64,000 nucleotides of DNA from Vallitalea sp. (GTDB lineage: Bacteria; Bacillota; Clostridia; Lachnospirales; Vallitaleaceae), in the NCBI RefSeq assembly GCF_025211055.1, contig NZ_JAOARO010000057.1, positions 220,540 to 284,539 on the forward strand, read 5' to 3'. The translations under genes and the position numbers were made by a program. Each line of letters starts with the position of its first letter. Positions within the stretch are counted from its first letter, which is position 1. Shown here piece after piece: positions 1 through 8,637 of the stretch. The notes beneath the pieces were generated by a model, which saw only the letters and a program-made list of their open reading frames with translations, ran no database searches and had not been told where the DNA came from.

Positions 1-48
1 AATATATCCATTGACTACATTTATATAGATTAATACTGCATCCAACAT
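1..48 (-). CDS. Possible start of a gene running off the left edge
   Basis: A reading frame opens just downstream of the aminotransferase stop and stays open to the window edge. From the ATG at 48 it gives only 16 residues, hydrophobic in character (MLDAVLIYINVVNGYI). A GGGG run lies about 9 bases upstream as a weak ribosome binding site. If real, it would be the next gene of the RiPP operon, possibly a membrane protein. Too little is visible to name it, and it could be chance. Confidence 0.25.
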   Translation of the reverse strand, partial: MLDAVLIYINVVNGYI

Positions 49-64
49 CTTTGCAAAACCCCAA

Positions 65-1405
65 TCAAAATACTATACTAGAAAATACTTGTTCAAGAAT
101 ACCTACTAATTCATCTACTTGTTCTTCATTCATAATTAACATAGGTAATAATGTCAACCCTGATTCAGCATGAGACACTATTAGACCTTTCTTCAATAAT
201 TCATACTTCAATATCCCTATCTGTTGTATAGAAAGATGACTATTATTCTTCTTTCCTCTTATAAGCTCTATTTGTATAAGACATCCTTTGCCCCATATAT
301 CATTGACATTTTTATGATTTATGATGTTTTTACTTAACTTATCCATTAGGTATGAATTAATATGTTTGACATTCTCTCCAATATTAAGTCTTGAATACTC
401 TTCTATGGCAGCTATACATGCCGCACATGATGCTAGGTTTCCTCCCTGAGTAGTTCCATGATATAATAATCTATCAGATTGATTATATACTGAATATATC
501 TTTTCATTAAACATAACTGTACCCAAAGGAAGATACCCATTGTTGATTCCTTTAGCCATACAAATTATATCTGGTTCAATATTAAGGCTATTACTATATA
601 ATGCTTCTCCAGTTCTATAGAACCCTACTGTTACTTCATCTACTGTGATCAAGATATTATATTCTGTACACAATCTTTGTACCATTTCAATATATCTGTC
701 AGTAATAATAGATACACCATTAGAAGCTAGAATAGGCTCAATTAAAATACCTGCTATTCTATCATGATTCTTAATGATATATTCTTCTATAGCCTGTAAT
801 TCCTGATTATCTCTTTCAGTTTCAGATATATTTTTCTGTTCTATCTCAGGATCAAAAAATACAATGTCATCTACTAATGGACCATATCCAGCTATATGTT
901 CCCTGCTTAAACCACTTACTCCCATACTTCCATAATGTGTACCGTGATATGAATTATTGAAACTAATTATTGTTTTTTTGTCATTACGTTTCCTGATAGT
1001 CCAATATTCCCTCATAGTTTTAATAGCCAGTTCTATACTTTCGGAACCTGAACATGTAAAAAATACTTTCTTCATATCACATTTGCTAAGGGATAGTATC
1101 TTATTAGCACAAGCAATGATTATTGGATTAGTATAATAGAAGAGTGAAGTAAATGGTAAGTCACATAACTGTTTATTTATTGCTGATATTATTCTCTCAT
1201 TTCCATAACCTAAGGCGATATTCCACAAACCACTTGATGCATCAATATATTTTTTATTGTTTACATCAAATAGATAGATACCTTCACCACGAACAAAATT
1301 ACGCATACTGAAATAATCTTTATTGACTGATGAATAGGGGTGCCATATAGGGTACTTGAAATCCATATCATGAGATATGACATTCCTTAGATTTAGATTG
1401 TTCAT
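65..1405 (-). CDS. Class III PLP-dependent aminotransferase in a RiPP operon
   Basis: This is a fold-type I, class III aminotransferase (ornithine/GABA/DAPA aminotransferase superfamily) of 446 aa, the usual full length. Visible motifs are the PLP-phosphate loop FTCSGSES, SYHG, the cofactor-contacting aspartate in TVDEVTVGF, and the Schiff-base lysine in MAKGINNG (about residue 285). I prefer the ATG at 1405, because GAGGGGG lies 6 bases upstream; an in-frame ATG at 1426 lies inside the preceding gene. It begins 1 base after the radical SAM stop, so it is translationally linked to the peptide-modifying enzymes. An inferred role is to install an amine on the modified peptide or on a small building block. 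Substrate is unknown; the family call is firm. Confidence 0.85.
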   Translation of the reverse strand: MNNLNLRNVISHDMDFKYPIWHPYSSVNKDYFSMRNFVRGEGIYLFDVNNKKYIDASSGLWNIALGYGNERIISAINKQLCDLPFTSLFYYTNPIIIACANKILSLSKCDMKKVFFTCSGSESIELAIKTMREYWTIRKRNDKKTIISFNNSYHGTHYGSMGVSGLSREHIAGYGPLVDDIVFFDPEIEQKNISETERDNQELQAIEEYIIKNHDRIAGILIEPILASNGVSIITDRYIEMVQRLCTEYNILITVDEVTVGFYRTGEALYSNSLNIEPDIICMAKGINNGYLPLGTVMFNEKIYSVYNQSDRLLYHGTTQGGNLASCAACIAAIEEYSRLNIGENVKHINSYLMDKLSKNIINHKNVNDIWGKGCLIQIELIRGKKNNSHLSIQQIGILKYELLKKGLIVSHAESGLTLLPMLIMNEEQVDELVGILEQVFSSIVF

Positions 1406-1406
1406 G

Positions 1407-2834
1407 TTATGCCCCCTCTTTATCAATGATAGGTCTTGTATAGTTCCATATTATCTCAAGCATAGCTTTCATATAATATTCACACAAAGGATCTTCTCCA
1501 TTAATATTACCTTCATTACCAAGAGCACAAGCTCTACAACCTCCACCACAGAAATATCTCATTTTACAATCTTTACATGTTGATATATTGTCTACAGAGT
1601 ATTTACATGCTACTTCTTTACCTTTTTGCATAATATCTTCCATATCATTTTGCAATATATTTCCTAATCTATATTCTCCGTGTTGAAGAGAAGGACATGG
1701 ATACACATTATTGTCACTGCTGATACTTATAGTACCGCATCCTAGACTACAATTAGTAACTTTATGCCTATTAATGACTTTCTTTGATTGATCCGCTGCC
1801 ATGGATAATTCAACATATTTTCTCTTCTTATCCTCTTCTAGGAAAAACTCTTCTGTCTCTCTAATATAATGAATACGTCTATTGATTCTTTCCATGTTTC
1901 TCATGAATTCACTTACATTTGTTTCATATTCATCAGGATCTGATTCAATGACTGGTTTGTTCTCTACCCCTCTGCCGACAGGCATTAATCTAGTCAGATG
2001 AATACTATCTATATCATGTTCATATGCAAACTTTGGTATCTCCGGCAGATTACTTATATTATATTTAGTAGGTGTGAACGAAATAATCAATCTCTTAATG
2101 TTAAATTCTCTAGCTAATTTCAAGCTTTTTAGCATCTTATCAAAGGAACCTTTACCTCTTGTTCTTTCATGATATTCTGCTTGGGTACCATCAACAGATA
2201 CTTGTAATGAATGGATATTAGGTAATACTTCCTTATATATTTCATTACCAACAGTACCATTAGTTATTATTACAATATTCTTGTATTCTAGTTCATTCAA
2301 TCTTTTTGTCAATGTTGGTAACCCTTTAAATAGAAATGGTTCTCCACCACTTATTAAAACTGTGCTACGATAATCTTTCGGTATTTTTTCTAAAAAACCT
2401 ATTACAGCATCAATATCTACCTCTTCTTGCTCCACATCAGCACATGTTGAATTGGAATAACAAAATGGACATCTTAGATTACATTTTTCTGTAACATGTA
2501 TCCATACATCATTAGGATACTCTGCAGAAGCTGGTTCCAAAATAGTCTTGGAATGACCTGATTCCAATAACAATTCTTTATTGATAGCTTCTTTCAAGAA
2601 ATCGCTGAATTGTTCTTTTAGAAAATCAGTTCCAAAGGAATATAATACTGATATTTGTTGTATAACGTTTCGTAAAGTTTCTTTTCCATCACATCTTTTC
2701 AATATTTCTTTTCCAGTGGAATTGGTTCTAAGCCAATTGACATTATTATAATCAATAAACAAATATTTATTATCTCTTTCTATTATTTCAAACTCATTAT
2801 CCAATGTATAGATTTTATCATAATCTAAGTTCAT
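1407..2834 (-). CDS. Radical SAM/SPASM peptide-modifying enzyme with fused PqqD-like recognition domain
   Basis: This 475-aa protein has three parts. Residues about 5-90 resemble a PqqD-like RiPP recognition element that would bind the precursor leader. Residues about 110-330 are a radical SAM core with the 4Fe-4S motif CNLRCPFC (C118, C122, C125) and SGGEPF. Residues about 360-460 are a Cys-rich SPASM domain (CSLGCG, CPSLQ, CKDCKMRYFCGGGCRAC) binding auxiliary clusters. The family makes sactipeptide thioethers, carbon-carbon crosslinks, epimerisations and oxidative decarboxylations; which applies here cannot be read from sequence. It lies between a small gene that overlaps it and the aminotransferase. 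The start ATG has AAGGGA about 10 bases upstream. Confidence 0.9.
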   Translation of the reverse strand: MNLDYDKIYTLDNEFEIIERDNKYLFIDYNNVNWLRTNSTGKEILKRCDGKETLRNVIQQISVLYSFGTDFLKEQFSDFLKEAINKELLLESGHSKTILEPASAEYPNDVWIHVTEKCNLRCPFCYSNSTCADVEQEEVDIDAVIGFLEKIPKDYRSTVLISGGEPFLFKGLPTLTKRLNELEYKNIVIITNGTVGNEIYKEVLPNIHSLQVSVDGTQAEYHERTRGKGSFDKMLKSLKLAREFNIKRLIISFTPTKYNISNLPEIPKFAYEHDIDSIHLTRLMPVGRGVENKPVIESDPDEYETNVSEFMRNMERINRRIHYIRETEEFFLEEDKKRKYVELSMAADQSKKVINRHKVTNCSLGCGTISISSDNNVYPCPSLQHGEYRLGNILQNDMEDIMQKGKEVACKYSVDNISTCKDCKMRYFCGGGCRACALGNEGNINGEDPLCEYYMKAMLEIIWNYTRPIIDKEGA

Positions 2835-3033
2835 GTTTTATATCCTTCCCTTCAACTTTTTTTCCATCTGGATATATGATAGTCTTTATTTCATCAATGG
2901 GACACCATATCTTGATATCTGATTTTGGGCTGGTCTTCAATAATGCTCCCTTTTCATTTAACAGGTTATTAGTAACTATTTCTCCGCAAAAACTCAAGTT
3001 GGATGTAGTTCTTAGAATTATTTTATTTATCAT
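2818..3033 (-). CDS. Small protein of unknown function in RiPP operon
   Basis: A protein of 71 aa, not recognised. It has two cysteines, no membrane segment and no clear domain. It starts at an ATG that shares bases with the stop of the B12-radical SAM gene (ATGA overlap, 3033-3030), typical of translational coupling; a GTG three codons earlier is the alternative. Its 3' end overlaps the next radical SAM gene by 17 bases. Position between two radical SAM genes suggests an accessory or recognition role, or a second small substrate, but nothing in the sequence proves this. Confidence 0.6.
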   Translation of the reverse strand: MINKIILRTTSNLSFCGEIVTNNLLNEKGALLKTSPKSDIKIWCPIDEIKTIIYPDGKKVEGKDIKHELRL

Positions 3034-4388
3034 TTTATCCACTCTCTTTTCAAACTTTCTATTTTTACAGCTCTAGCTAGATATTTAGATGATTTATAGA
3101 ATATTTCCCTTTGATCGTTAACAGTAAAATTATCAGTTTTAACAATAGGATCCAATAAAGAATATTGTTTGTATCTGTCAGCAGTTATTTCTAATCCAAG
3201 TTCATCTTTATGCGTATGCTGCCACGTTCCAGGAAAAGGAGTATTAAATGACAGTGCAATTTCGGCTCTATATTTTTCATACATCTCTTTTATAAATAAA
3301 TATGTTTCTTCCATGGTGTCTTTGGTATCACAGAAATGACCTACCATGAAAGATAGACAAAGGAATATCTTTTTCTTGTAAGTATAATCAATTATTTTTC
3401 GTGCTTTAGTAAGATCTATTCCTTTTCTAATGCTATCCAAAACTTCTTGACTGGCACTTTCAATACCATATTGTATAGCAATACATTTATTTTCTGACAT
3501 AAGATTGAGTAATTCTTCTGACATCACGTCTATTCTTGATTCACAATGCCAATAGATGTCAGGGTCATATTCACTCATTAGTTCAGTGAATTTTTTAACT
3601 CTATCAGGAATAGCCGTGAATGTATCATCAACAATATATATTTTCATTACTTTTGTATTTAATAGTGCTCTCATCATAACTATTTCCATAAATACGTTTT
3701 CTATGTTTCTTACTCTGTATGTAGCTCCAGATAATGTAGTTGCTGAACAATAAATGCATCTACCAGGACATCCTCTGCTTGTAAATATGTTTATTATTTC
3801 TTTATACTTTGATAGATCTACCAAATCTCTTTTTACTAGTGGGGCGATATCCAGATCTGCACACTGTTTTCTAAGCTTATTCTTAATAATCCTTCCATCT
3901 CTTTTAAAAACTAATCCGTCTATATCATCCAGCTTTATGAGATACTCATTGCTTTCTATGGCTTCAACCAATTCAAGCATGGTTGATTCCCCTTCTTTTC
4001 TAATAATATAATCAACATATTGAGATTCCATGCCATCTTCTGGTACAAGTGTGGGATGAGGTCCACCTAATACAATTGGTACATGGGGATAAACGGATTT
4101 TATTTTTTCAGCAAATAGTTTTGCTAAATCAATATTTTCTGTGTACACCGAAATACCAATTAAAATTGGCTGCAGCTGTTCAATATTGTTAATTACCTCT
4201 TTGAAAGGCATTCTATGATAACACAGATCAATTACAGTTGCTAAGTAGCCATTAAGTTCCAACCATGTTCCAAGTGAAATCAGACCTAAAGATGGATTAT
4301 ATTGTGTATCACTAGAAAAATCTTTTTGTAAATAAGTTTGAATTGGTAGATTAATCAGTAGAATGTTATTCGTATTGTAACCACCCAT
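3030..4388 (-). CDS. B12-binding-domain radical SAM enzyme
   Basis: A 452-aa class B-type radical SAM enzyme. Residues about 7-150 form the cobalamin-binding Rossmann-like domain (NILLINLP at the start, SLGLISLG, then GGPHPTLVPED around 109-118). The radical SAM motif CPGRCIYC is C207, C211, C214. Such enzymes typically methylate unactivated carbons or rearrange rings in natural products. The ATG lies inside the last codons of the PqqD-like gene in another frame, with GAGGATGAG as ribosome binding site, so the two are coupled. It probably methylates or otherwise modifies the precursor; the exact chemistry is unknown. Confidence 0.85.
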   Translation of the reverse strand: MGGYNTNNILLINLPIQTYLQKDFSSDTQYNPSLGLISLGTWLELNGYLATVIDLCYHRMPFKEVINNIEQLQPILIGISVYTENIDLAKLFAEKIKSVYPHVPIVLGGPHPTLVPEDGMESQYVDYIIRKEGESTMLELVEAIESNEYLIKLDDIDGLVFKRDGRIIKNKLRKQCADLDIAPLVKRDLVDLSKYKEIINIFTSRGCPGRCIYCSATTLSGATYRVRNIENVFMEIVMMRALLNTKVMKIYIVDDTFTAIPDRVKKFTELMSEYDPDIYWHCESRIDVMSEELLNLMSENKCIAIQYGIESASQEVLDSIRKGIDLTKARKIIDYTYKKKIFLCLSFMVGHFCDTKDTMEETYLFIKEMYEKYRAEIALSFNTPFPGTWQHTHKDELGLEITADRYKQYSLLDPIVKTDNFTVNDQREIFYKSSKYLARAVKIESLKREWIK

Positions 4389-4668
4389 CTATCTCATCCT
4401 CTTTCATATTAATAATGTTATTGTCAATCAATAATTGTATTGATTCCTCAACTATTTCTTCAATACAATGAGGTTCGTCAGTATCTTTATATTCATTTAT
4501 CAAAATATTATTGATATCATCAATAGTATTTATACCATTGATTAATTCAAGCACAAGTTTTACTGATTTATTGAGAAGTAATTTTTCAAAATTGTTATTG
4601 ACTACCGCATAATCCCCCTCCCCCTTCCAATTGATTGTTTTAACTTCTGGTACCAAATTCTTATCCAT
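4366..4668 (-). CDS. PqqD-like RiPP recognition protein
   Basis: A 100-aa soluble protein that looks like a stand-alone PqqD-type RiPP recognition element: short N-terminal beta strands, then LINGINTIDDINNILINEY, typical of the helical winged-helix part, and a second helical segment to the end. PqqD proteins bind the leader of the precursor and present it to the radical SAM enzyme. It overlaps the B12-radical SAM gene downstream by 23 bases, matching a delivery role for that enzyme. The SPASM enzyme has its own fused copy, so the cluster has two recognition modules. The ATG has AGGAGG about 7 bases upstream. Confidence 0.75.
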   Translation of the reverse strand: MDKNLVPEVKTINWKGEGDYAVVNNNFEKLLLNKSVKLVLELINGINTIDDINNILINEYKDTDEPHCIEEIVEESIQLLIDNNIINMKEDEIDGWLQYE

Positions 4669-4692
4669 AATATCCTCCTATCCATGAATCCA

Positions 4693-5421
4693 TTAATTTA
4701 CAAATAGTAATATCAAATTTAGGAATGTCCCATTTATGACTGCATGAAAAACAATACATGGGATAATACTTTTAGTTCTTTCTATTATCAAACAATTAGT
4801 TATTCCTAAAACCATGATAGCAATTAGATTATAGATTGCTCCCATGGAATAATTGCTAAACGCATTATTAACTAGTGACATATGCCAAAATGTGAATATA
4901 AGTGAAGTTATGATTGTAGAACTAGTCTTACCGATTATATTATTTAAAAAATTATATAAGAACCCTCTAAAAAACAACTCTTCCAATAAAGCTGCCATAA
5001 AAATAAATTGAAATATATTCTTAATGAGATTATCAGGCGAAATATAATTATAGGCTCCAACAATAATTCTTACTATACTAGTTATAATATTGGGTAGACA
5101 TATAAGTATTGTAAATAGACCTATCTTAGAATTGATCTTCCACATATTTTTAAAGTATAATGGTTGTCTTATTATCATGTAAACAATAGGTATTATAAAA
5201 TAATAAGCAAGTATATATGATGATATTAGATTAATCCCATTTATGACTAATCCTTCATTAAAATAACCTAAGTCAAGTAAAATTGTAATGAGATAACATC
5301 CTATTATGCTAAATATTATATATATGCTATCCATCCATTGTATGTTATCTTTTTTTATGTATACTTCTTCATTGAATTTCATCAATAATAATATACTGAT
5401 TGCTGCAATTAAGAATAGCAA
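4693..5421 (-). CDS. CPBP-family intramembrane metalloprotease
   Basis: A multi-pass membrane protein of the CPBP (Abi/Rce1-like) family, with the catalytic motif EELFFRGFL, a second motif FWHMSL and the third FHAVIN. In peptide clusters this family often matures the precursor or gives self-immunity; here it is next to the precursor gene. The start is uncertain. The TTG at 5421 has no ribosome binding site. The same frame stays open to 5517 with a plausible hydrophobic N-terminus, and a strong GAGGTG site sits 7 bases before an in-frame ATA at 5514, giving 273 aa. An ATG at 5521 is one base out of frame, so a 1-base shift in the A run at 5506-5510 is another explanation. Confidence 0.85.
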   Translation of the reverse strand: MLFLIAAISILLLMKFNEEVYIKKDNIQWMDSIYIIFSIIGCYLITILLDLGYFNEGLVINGINLISSYILAYYFIIPIVYMIIRQPLYFKNMWKINSKIGLFTILICLPNIITSIVRIIVGAYNYISPDNLIKNIFQFIFMAALLEELFFRGFLYNFLNNIIGKTSSTIITSLIFTFWHMSLVNNAFSNYSMGAIYNLIAIMVLGITNCLIIERTKSIIPCIVFHAVINGTFLNLILLFVN

Positions 5422-5553
5422 ACCATATTTATCAACATAAAAGTATGAAATAATATATAGTATAATATAGATATAATCATCTTTAGTTTTTATTTGTTTT
5501 ATAGCTTTTTGTATAAATCATCACCTCGTATTCTTGAAAACGTTCTTTACATT

Positions 5554-5582
5554 ACTCTCAGGATAAATGTAATCCTGAGAGT
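5554..5582 (-). terminator. Hairpin after precursor gene (attenuator or processing site)
   Basis: Perfect 11-bp inverted repeat (ACTCTCAGGAT / ATCCTGAGAGT, 7-base loop), 20 bases after the precursor stop. No T run follows, so partial termination or mRNA 3'-end protection is likelier than full termination. This would leave more precursor than enzyme transcript. Confidence 0.65.
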
Positions 5583-5601
5583 ATGTGTAATCAGCTAGTC
5601 A

Positions 5602-5859
5602 TTATGTTATTGCAATACCTACTGTAACACCTGTTCCTACAGCAGCACCACCTGCTCCTATTCCCAATGTCCATCCACATCCTGAACCATAGCTTGAATC
5701 TATACAGTTATCACCTGATACAGGATGACATGAATAGTCACTACTACAAGTAGCTCTACTAATTACATGAGAATTGTATCCACTACCGCATCCATTCAAA
5801 CCCATGAACATATTTGTAGAAGCATTAGGCATTTTAATTATGTTAGGTTTTGGTAACAT
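5602..5859 (-). CDS. Candidate RiPP precursor peptide, Cys/Gly-rich
   Basis: An 85-aa peptide preceded by a very strong ribosome binding site (AAGGAAGGAGGTG), as expected for an abundant precursor. Residues 1-20 look like a leader (MLPKPNIIKMPNASTNMFMG). The rest holds five cysteines (C24, C38, C44, C52, C61) among Gly, Ser and Asn, and a charge-free Gly/Ala/Val tail from W63 that ends in threonine (GVTVGIAIT). No signal peptidase or GG-type site is obvious. A strong hairpin follows, then the modification genes. That it is the substrate is inferred from size, composition and place; no homologous known RiPP was recognised. Confidence 0.75.
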   Translation of the reverse strand: MLPKPNIIKMPNASTNMFMGLNGCGSGYNSHVISRATCSSDYSCHPVSGDNCIDSSYGSGCGWTLGIGAGGAAVGTGVTVGIAIT

Positions 5860-5957
5860 ATCACTGCACCTCCTTCCTTACATAATTTCATAAGATTATC
5901 AAATGAATATATATGTACACTATTAAAAAGATAATATTACGAAACTATGTTTATTAA

Positions 5958-5985
5958 CTAATCTTAATTTATATATAAGGATTAG
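5958..5985 (-). terminator. Weak hairpin between exporter genes and precursor
   Basis: An imperfect hairpin with CTAATC / GATTAG ends and an AT-rich interior, after the 142-aa gene stop and before the precursor. It could reduce read-through from the exporter genes so that the precursor uses its own promoter in 5880-5957. Weak evidence. Confidence 0.3.
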
Positions 5986-6009
5986 CTAGCAATGAATAGA
6001 ACCATTAAT

Positions 6010-6438
6010 TTATAGACCAGATTTTTCAAGTAGTATGGACAGCAGACTTTTTTCATCCTTACTCACTTGAAATTCATATAATTTGTCTGGATCAAATGTA
6101 TTGACATTTGGTTGAAACTGTATCTTATATCTAATAACATCTCCTTCTTCAAGACCAAGTTCACATTCACTTTTTTCAATTATTTTCCCTTCATATTCAC
6201 TATCCAAATAAAAGTCATATGTCAGAAATGAAAGTATCTCATTAACTTCTCCTAAACTATTATCGTTAAGGATATTAGTCATAAAATATGTATCTTCACC
6301 GCTTCCAAAGAATTTACCATTAACAATGTATCTCTCTTGTATTTTCAGCATATTCAGACCTATCAAGAAAAGACAGGTTAGTATAAAACAAAGTACAAAC
6401 AATACTTTAACTGCTATAATCATTTTTTTATTATCCAA
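6010..6438 (-). CDS. One-helix membrane protein beside ABC exporter, unknown
   Basis: A 142-aa protein with a short cytoplasmic start (MDNKKM), one membrane helix at about residues 7-30, and an extracytoplasmic acidic domain of about 110 aa. No named family recognised. Its start overlaps the ABC exporter stop by 8 bases, so the two are co-translated. Small single-span proteins beside bacteriocin exporters often serve as export accessory or immunity proteins; either fits and neither is proven. Confidence 0.7.
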   Translation of the reverse strand: MDNKKMIIAVKVLFVLCFILTCLFLIGLNMLKIQERYIVNGKFFGSGEDTYFMTNILNDNSLGEVNEILSFLTYDFYLDSEYEGKIIEKSECELGLEEGDVIRYKIQFQPNVNTFDPDKLYEFQVSKDEKSLLSILLEKSGL

Positions 6439-8164
6439 TGCTTTTCCCCCTATCCAATAATTCCTTGTATGTCTCTGACTTTCTCATAAGCTCATCACTA
6501 CTTCCAATAGCTTCAATATTACCTTCTTTCAATACACAGATGTTATTCATTCCTTTTATCAAGTCCAAGTTATGAATTATAAATATTATTGTTTTATCAT
6601 GGAATTCTCTTAATATATTATTGTATATCTTACTTTCCAATTTTTTATCAAGATTAGAAAATGATTCATCAAAAATGTATATGTCAGAATTTCTGAGAAG
6701 ACTTCTTGCTATACATATTCTTTGTTTCTGTCCACTTGATAGGTTGAACCCATTTTCTCCAATTATAGTTTGTATTCCGTTGGACAATTGAATGATAAAA
6801 TCTTGTATATGACATAACTCCAGTATTTTCTGAAAATAACTTTCTTCCACATTCCTGTTTCCATATAATATGTTATCTTTGATACTGCCATTTATCAAAT
6901 ATCCTTCTTGAAATACTACACTGATTTTTTGCCTGAGTTTATAAATATTTATATTTTTTATGTTCTTATTTCCTATTATGATATTTCCTTTGTCTTCTTC
7001 AATATCGTACAAACGTATTAGTAAATTGGATATGGTTGATTTCCCTTCTCCACTTTCACCGATTATTGCATATTTACCACCTTTTTTAAATTGTAATGAA
7101 AGGTTCTTTATTACATCAATATCACTATCTTCTTCATATTTGAAACTAAGGTTGTCCACAATGATATCAGAACCTTCTATAGTTTCATTTAATGATAGGT
7201 TGTCCTCTTCCTTCATATTGAAAATGGATTCTATCCTACCAAATGCCACCATGACATTCTGTATATTAATATTTAGATTTATAAGTGCATTAGAAAATTG
7301 ATTGAATCTTTCAACCAAAGTATCAAAAACAAAGAATACCCCTACGGTCATATTTCCCTTATATATCTCATATATAGCAATAATGAAAATGAGCATAGAG
7401 CTTACAAAAGACACTAGGGATACAAAACTGCTATGTTTAAAAATTATTAAGAACCTATCATAACTTAGGTGAATAATTTTTTTTAATAAACTATCGTATT
7501 CCAGGGAATTGGCTTCTTCTTTACTGTAAGCCTTAATTATTTTTATACTAGACATAATTTGTTTTAGAAAACTAATATGTACAGAGGCTTTTTCTCTAAT
7601 CTCTTCTTGATTGATTTTAACTTTTTTAGCATATCTTGTTGATATATATGTCTGGATAAGAACTGAGATTATGCCTATCAACGATAATTTCCAGCTGAAA
7701 TAGAACATGACAAGAGCTGTAATTATAACATTCGTAAAATTATTTATTATAGAAATGATAGTATCTGTCATGAATCCAGTTACTGTACTAACATCATCAA
7801 TGCTTTTACTTACTACATCACCTACTTTGATATTTTCCAAAACATGTAGTTTACATTTTTGCAGGTGATTCACTAAATCATTTCTAATATTTTTAGCAAT
7901 GGATTGATTAACATATAAATTGAGATAACCATTACAAAATGACATCAAAAGATTAATTATATAAAAGAATAAGAATATGCCTATTACATAATTTAATAAT
8001 TCAACTTCTTTTAGAATTAAAACTCTATCTATGATAACTTTGAATAATAGTGGGTTCACTAAAGATATCAATGAACTTAGCCCTAGAATAATAAAAATCA
8101 TAACTTCATAATTTATAAATGGTTTTAGATATTTGACATATTTCCTTAGATAATCTTTTAGCAT
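6431..8164 (-). CDS. ABC exporter, fused permease and ATPase
   Basis: A 577-aa half transporter with six membrane segments in residues about 15-305 and an ATPase domain from about 335. Walker A is GESGEGKST (369-377), followed by the signature LSSGQKQR, Walker B IYIFDES and the H-loop IIHN. It has no N-terminal C39 peptidase domain, so it does not itself cleave a GG leader; the CPBP protein or an outside protease may do so. It is first in the visible minus-strand unit and most likely exports the modified peptide, or pumps it out for self-protection. Confidence 0.88.
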   Translation of the reverse strand: MLKDYLRKYVKYLKPFINYEVMIFIILGLSSLISLVNPLLFKVIIDRVLILKEVELLNYVIGIFLFFYIINLLMSFCNGYLNLYVNQSIAKNIRNDLVNHLQKCKLHVLENIKVGDVVSKSIDDVSTVTGFMTDTIISIINNFTNVIITALVMFYFSWKLSLIGIISVLIQTYISTRYAKKVKINQEEIREKASVHISFLKQIMSSIKIIKAYSKEEANSLEYDSLLKKIIHLSYDRFLIIFKHSSFVSLVSFVSSMLIFIIAIYEIYKGNMTVGVFFVFDTLVERFNQFSNALINLNINIQNVMVAFGRIESIFNMKEEDNLSLNETIEGSDIIVDNLSFKYEEDSDIDVIKNLSLQFKKGGKYAIIGESGEGKSTISNLLIRLYDIEEDKGNIIIGNKNIKNINIYKLRQKISVVFQEGYLINGSIKDNILYGNRNVEESYFQKILELCHIQDFIIQLSNGIQTIIGENGFNLSSGQKQRICIARSLLRNSDIYIFDESFSNLDKKLESKIYNNILREFHDKTIIFIIHNLDLIKGMNNICVLKEGNIEAIGSSDELMRKSETYKELLDRGKSIG

Positions 8165-8575
8165 ATATAAACAGCTCCATTCATCACTTTAACTTTTCGT
8201 TATTTTAAATAATATATTTTTATATTATGATTTAATATTTTATTATTAACATTTTATTAATTATTATATTATATTATTATCAAATAATTTTCCGTATAAT
8301 TTTATGTTTAACCCATATAAAATACTAATTAATTATTAAAAATAGATTGTTCATTTTGGAATTATATTAGCAAACCCAGAGATGTTAATTGAAACAGATT
8401 ATATTCTAAATTTTCTTATATATTTATTATATTTCATTTTTCAAAATAATACAAGCATTATTTATTGTATATTTCTATAAATTTATGTATTTTTATATAC
8501 TTTTTATGATTTTTTTGTAATATTAAGTTCTCTAGGTTTATTATATAAACTAAAAAAATTCTTGAAAACCTCTAT
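8165..8575. other. AT-rich intergenic region, likely promoter of RiPP operon
   Basis: About 410 bases without a convincing gene on either strand. The part next to the exporter (8190-8300) is a run of A/T with several TATAAT-like strings on the minus strand, so a promoter for the exporter probably lies here. No operator or RNA motif was recognised. Confidence 0.5.
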
Positions 8576-8614
8576 TAAAAAAACCTAGCTAGAGCTTAAT
8601 ATGCTCTGGCTAGG
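8576..8614 (-). terminator. Intrinsic terminator of ABC sugar operon
   Basis: On the minus strand a 12-bp stem (GCCTAGCCAGAGC pairing with GCTCTAGCTAGG) is followed directly by seven or more T. It lies 24 bases after the binding-protein stop and isolates the sugar operon from the RiPP operon. Confidence 0.9.
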
Positions 8615-8637
8615 CAAGTATTTTTCAATAATGTTTC

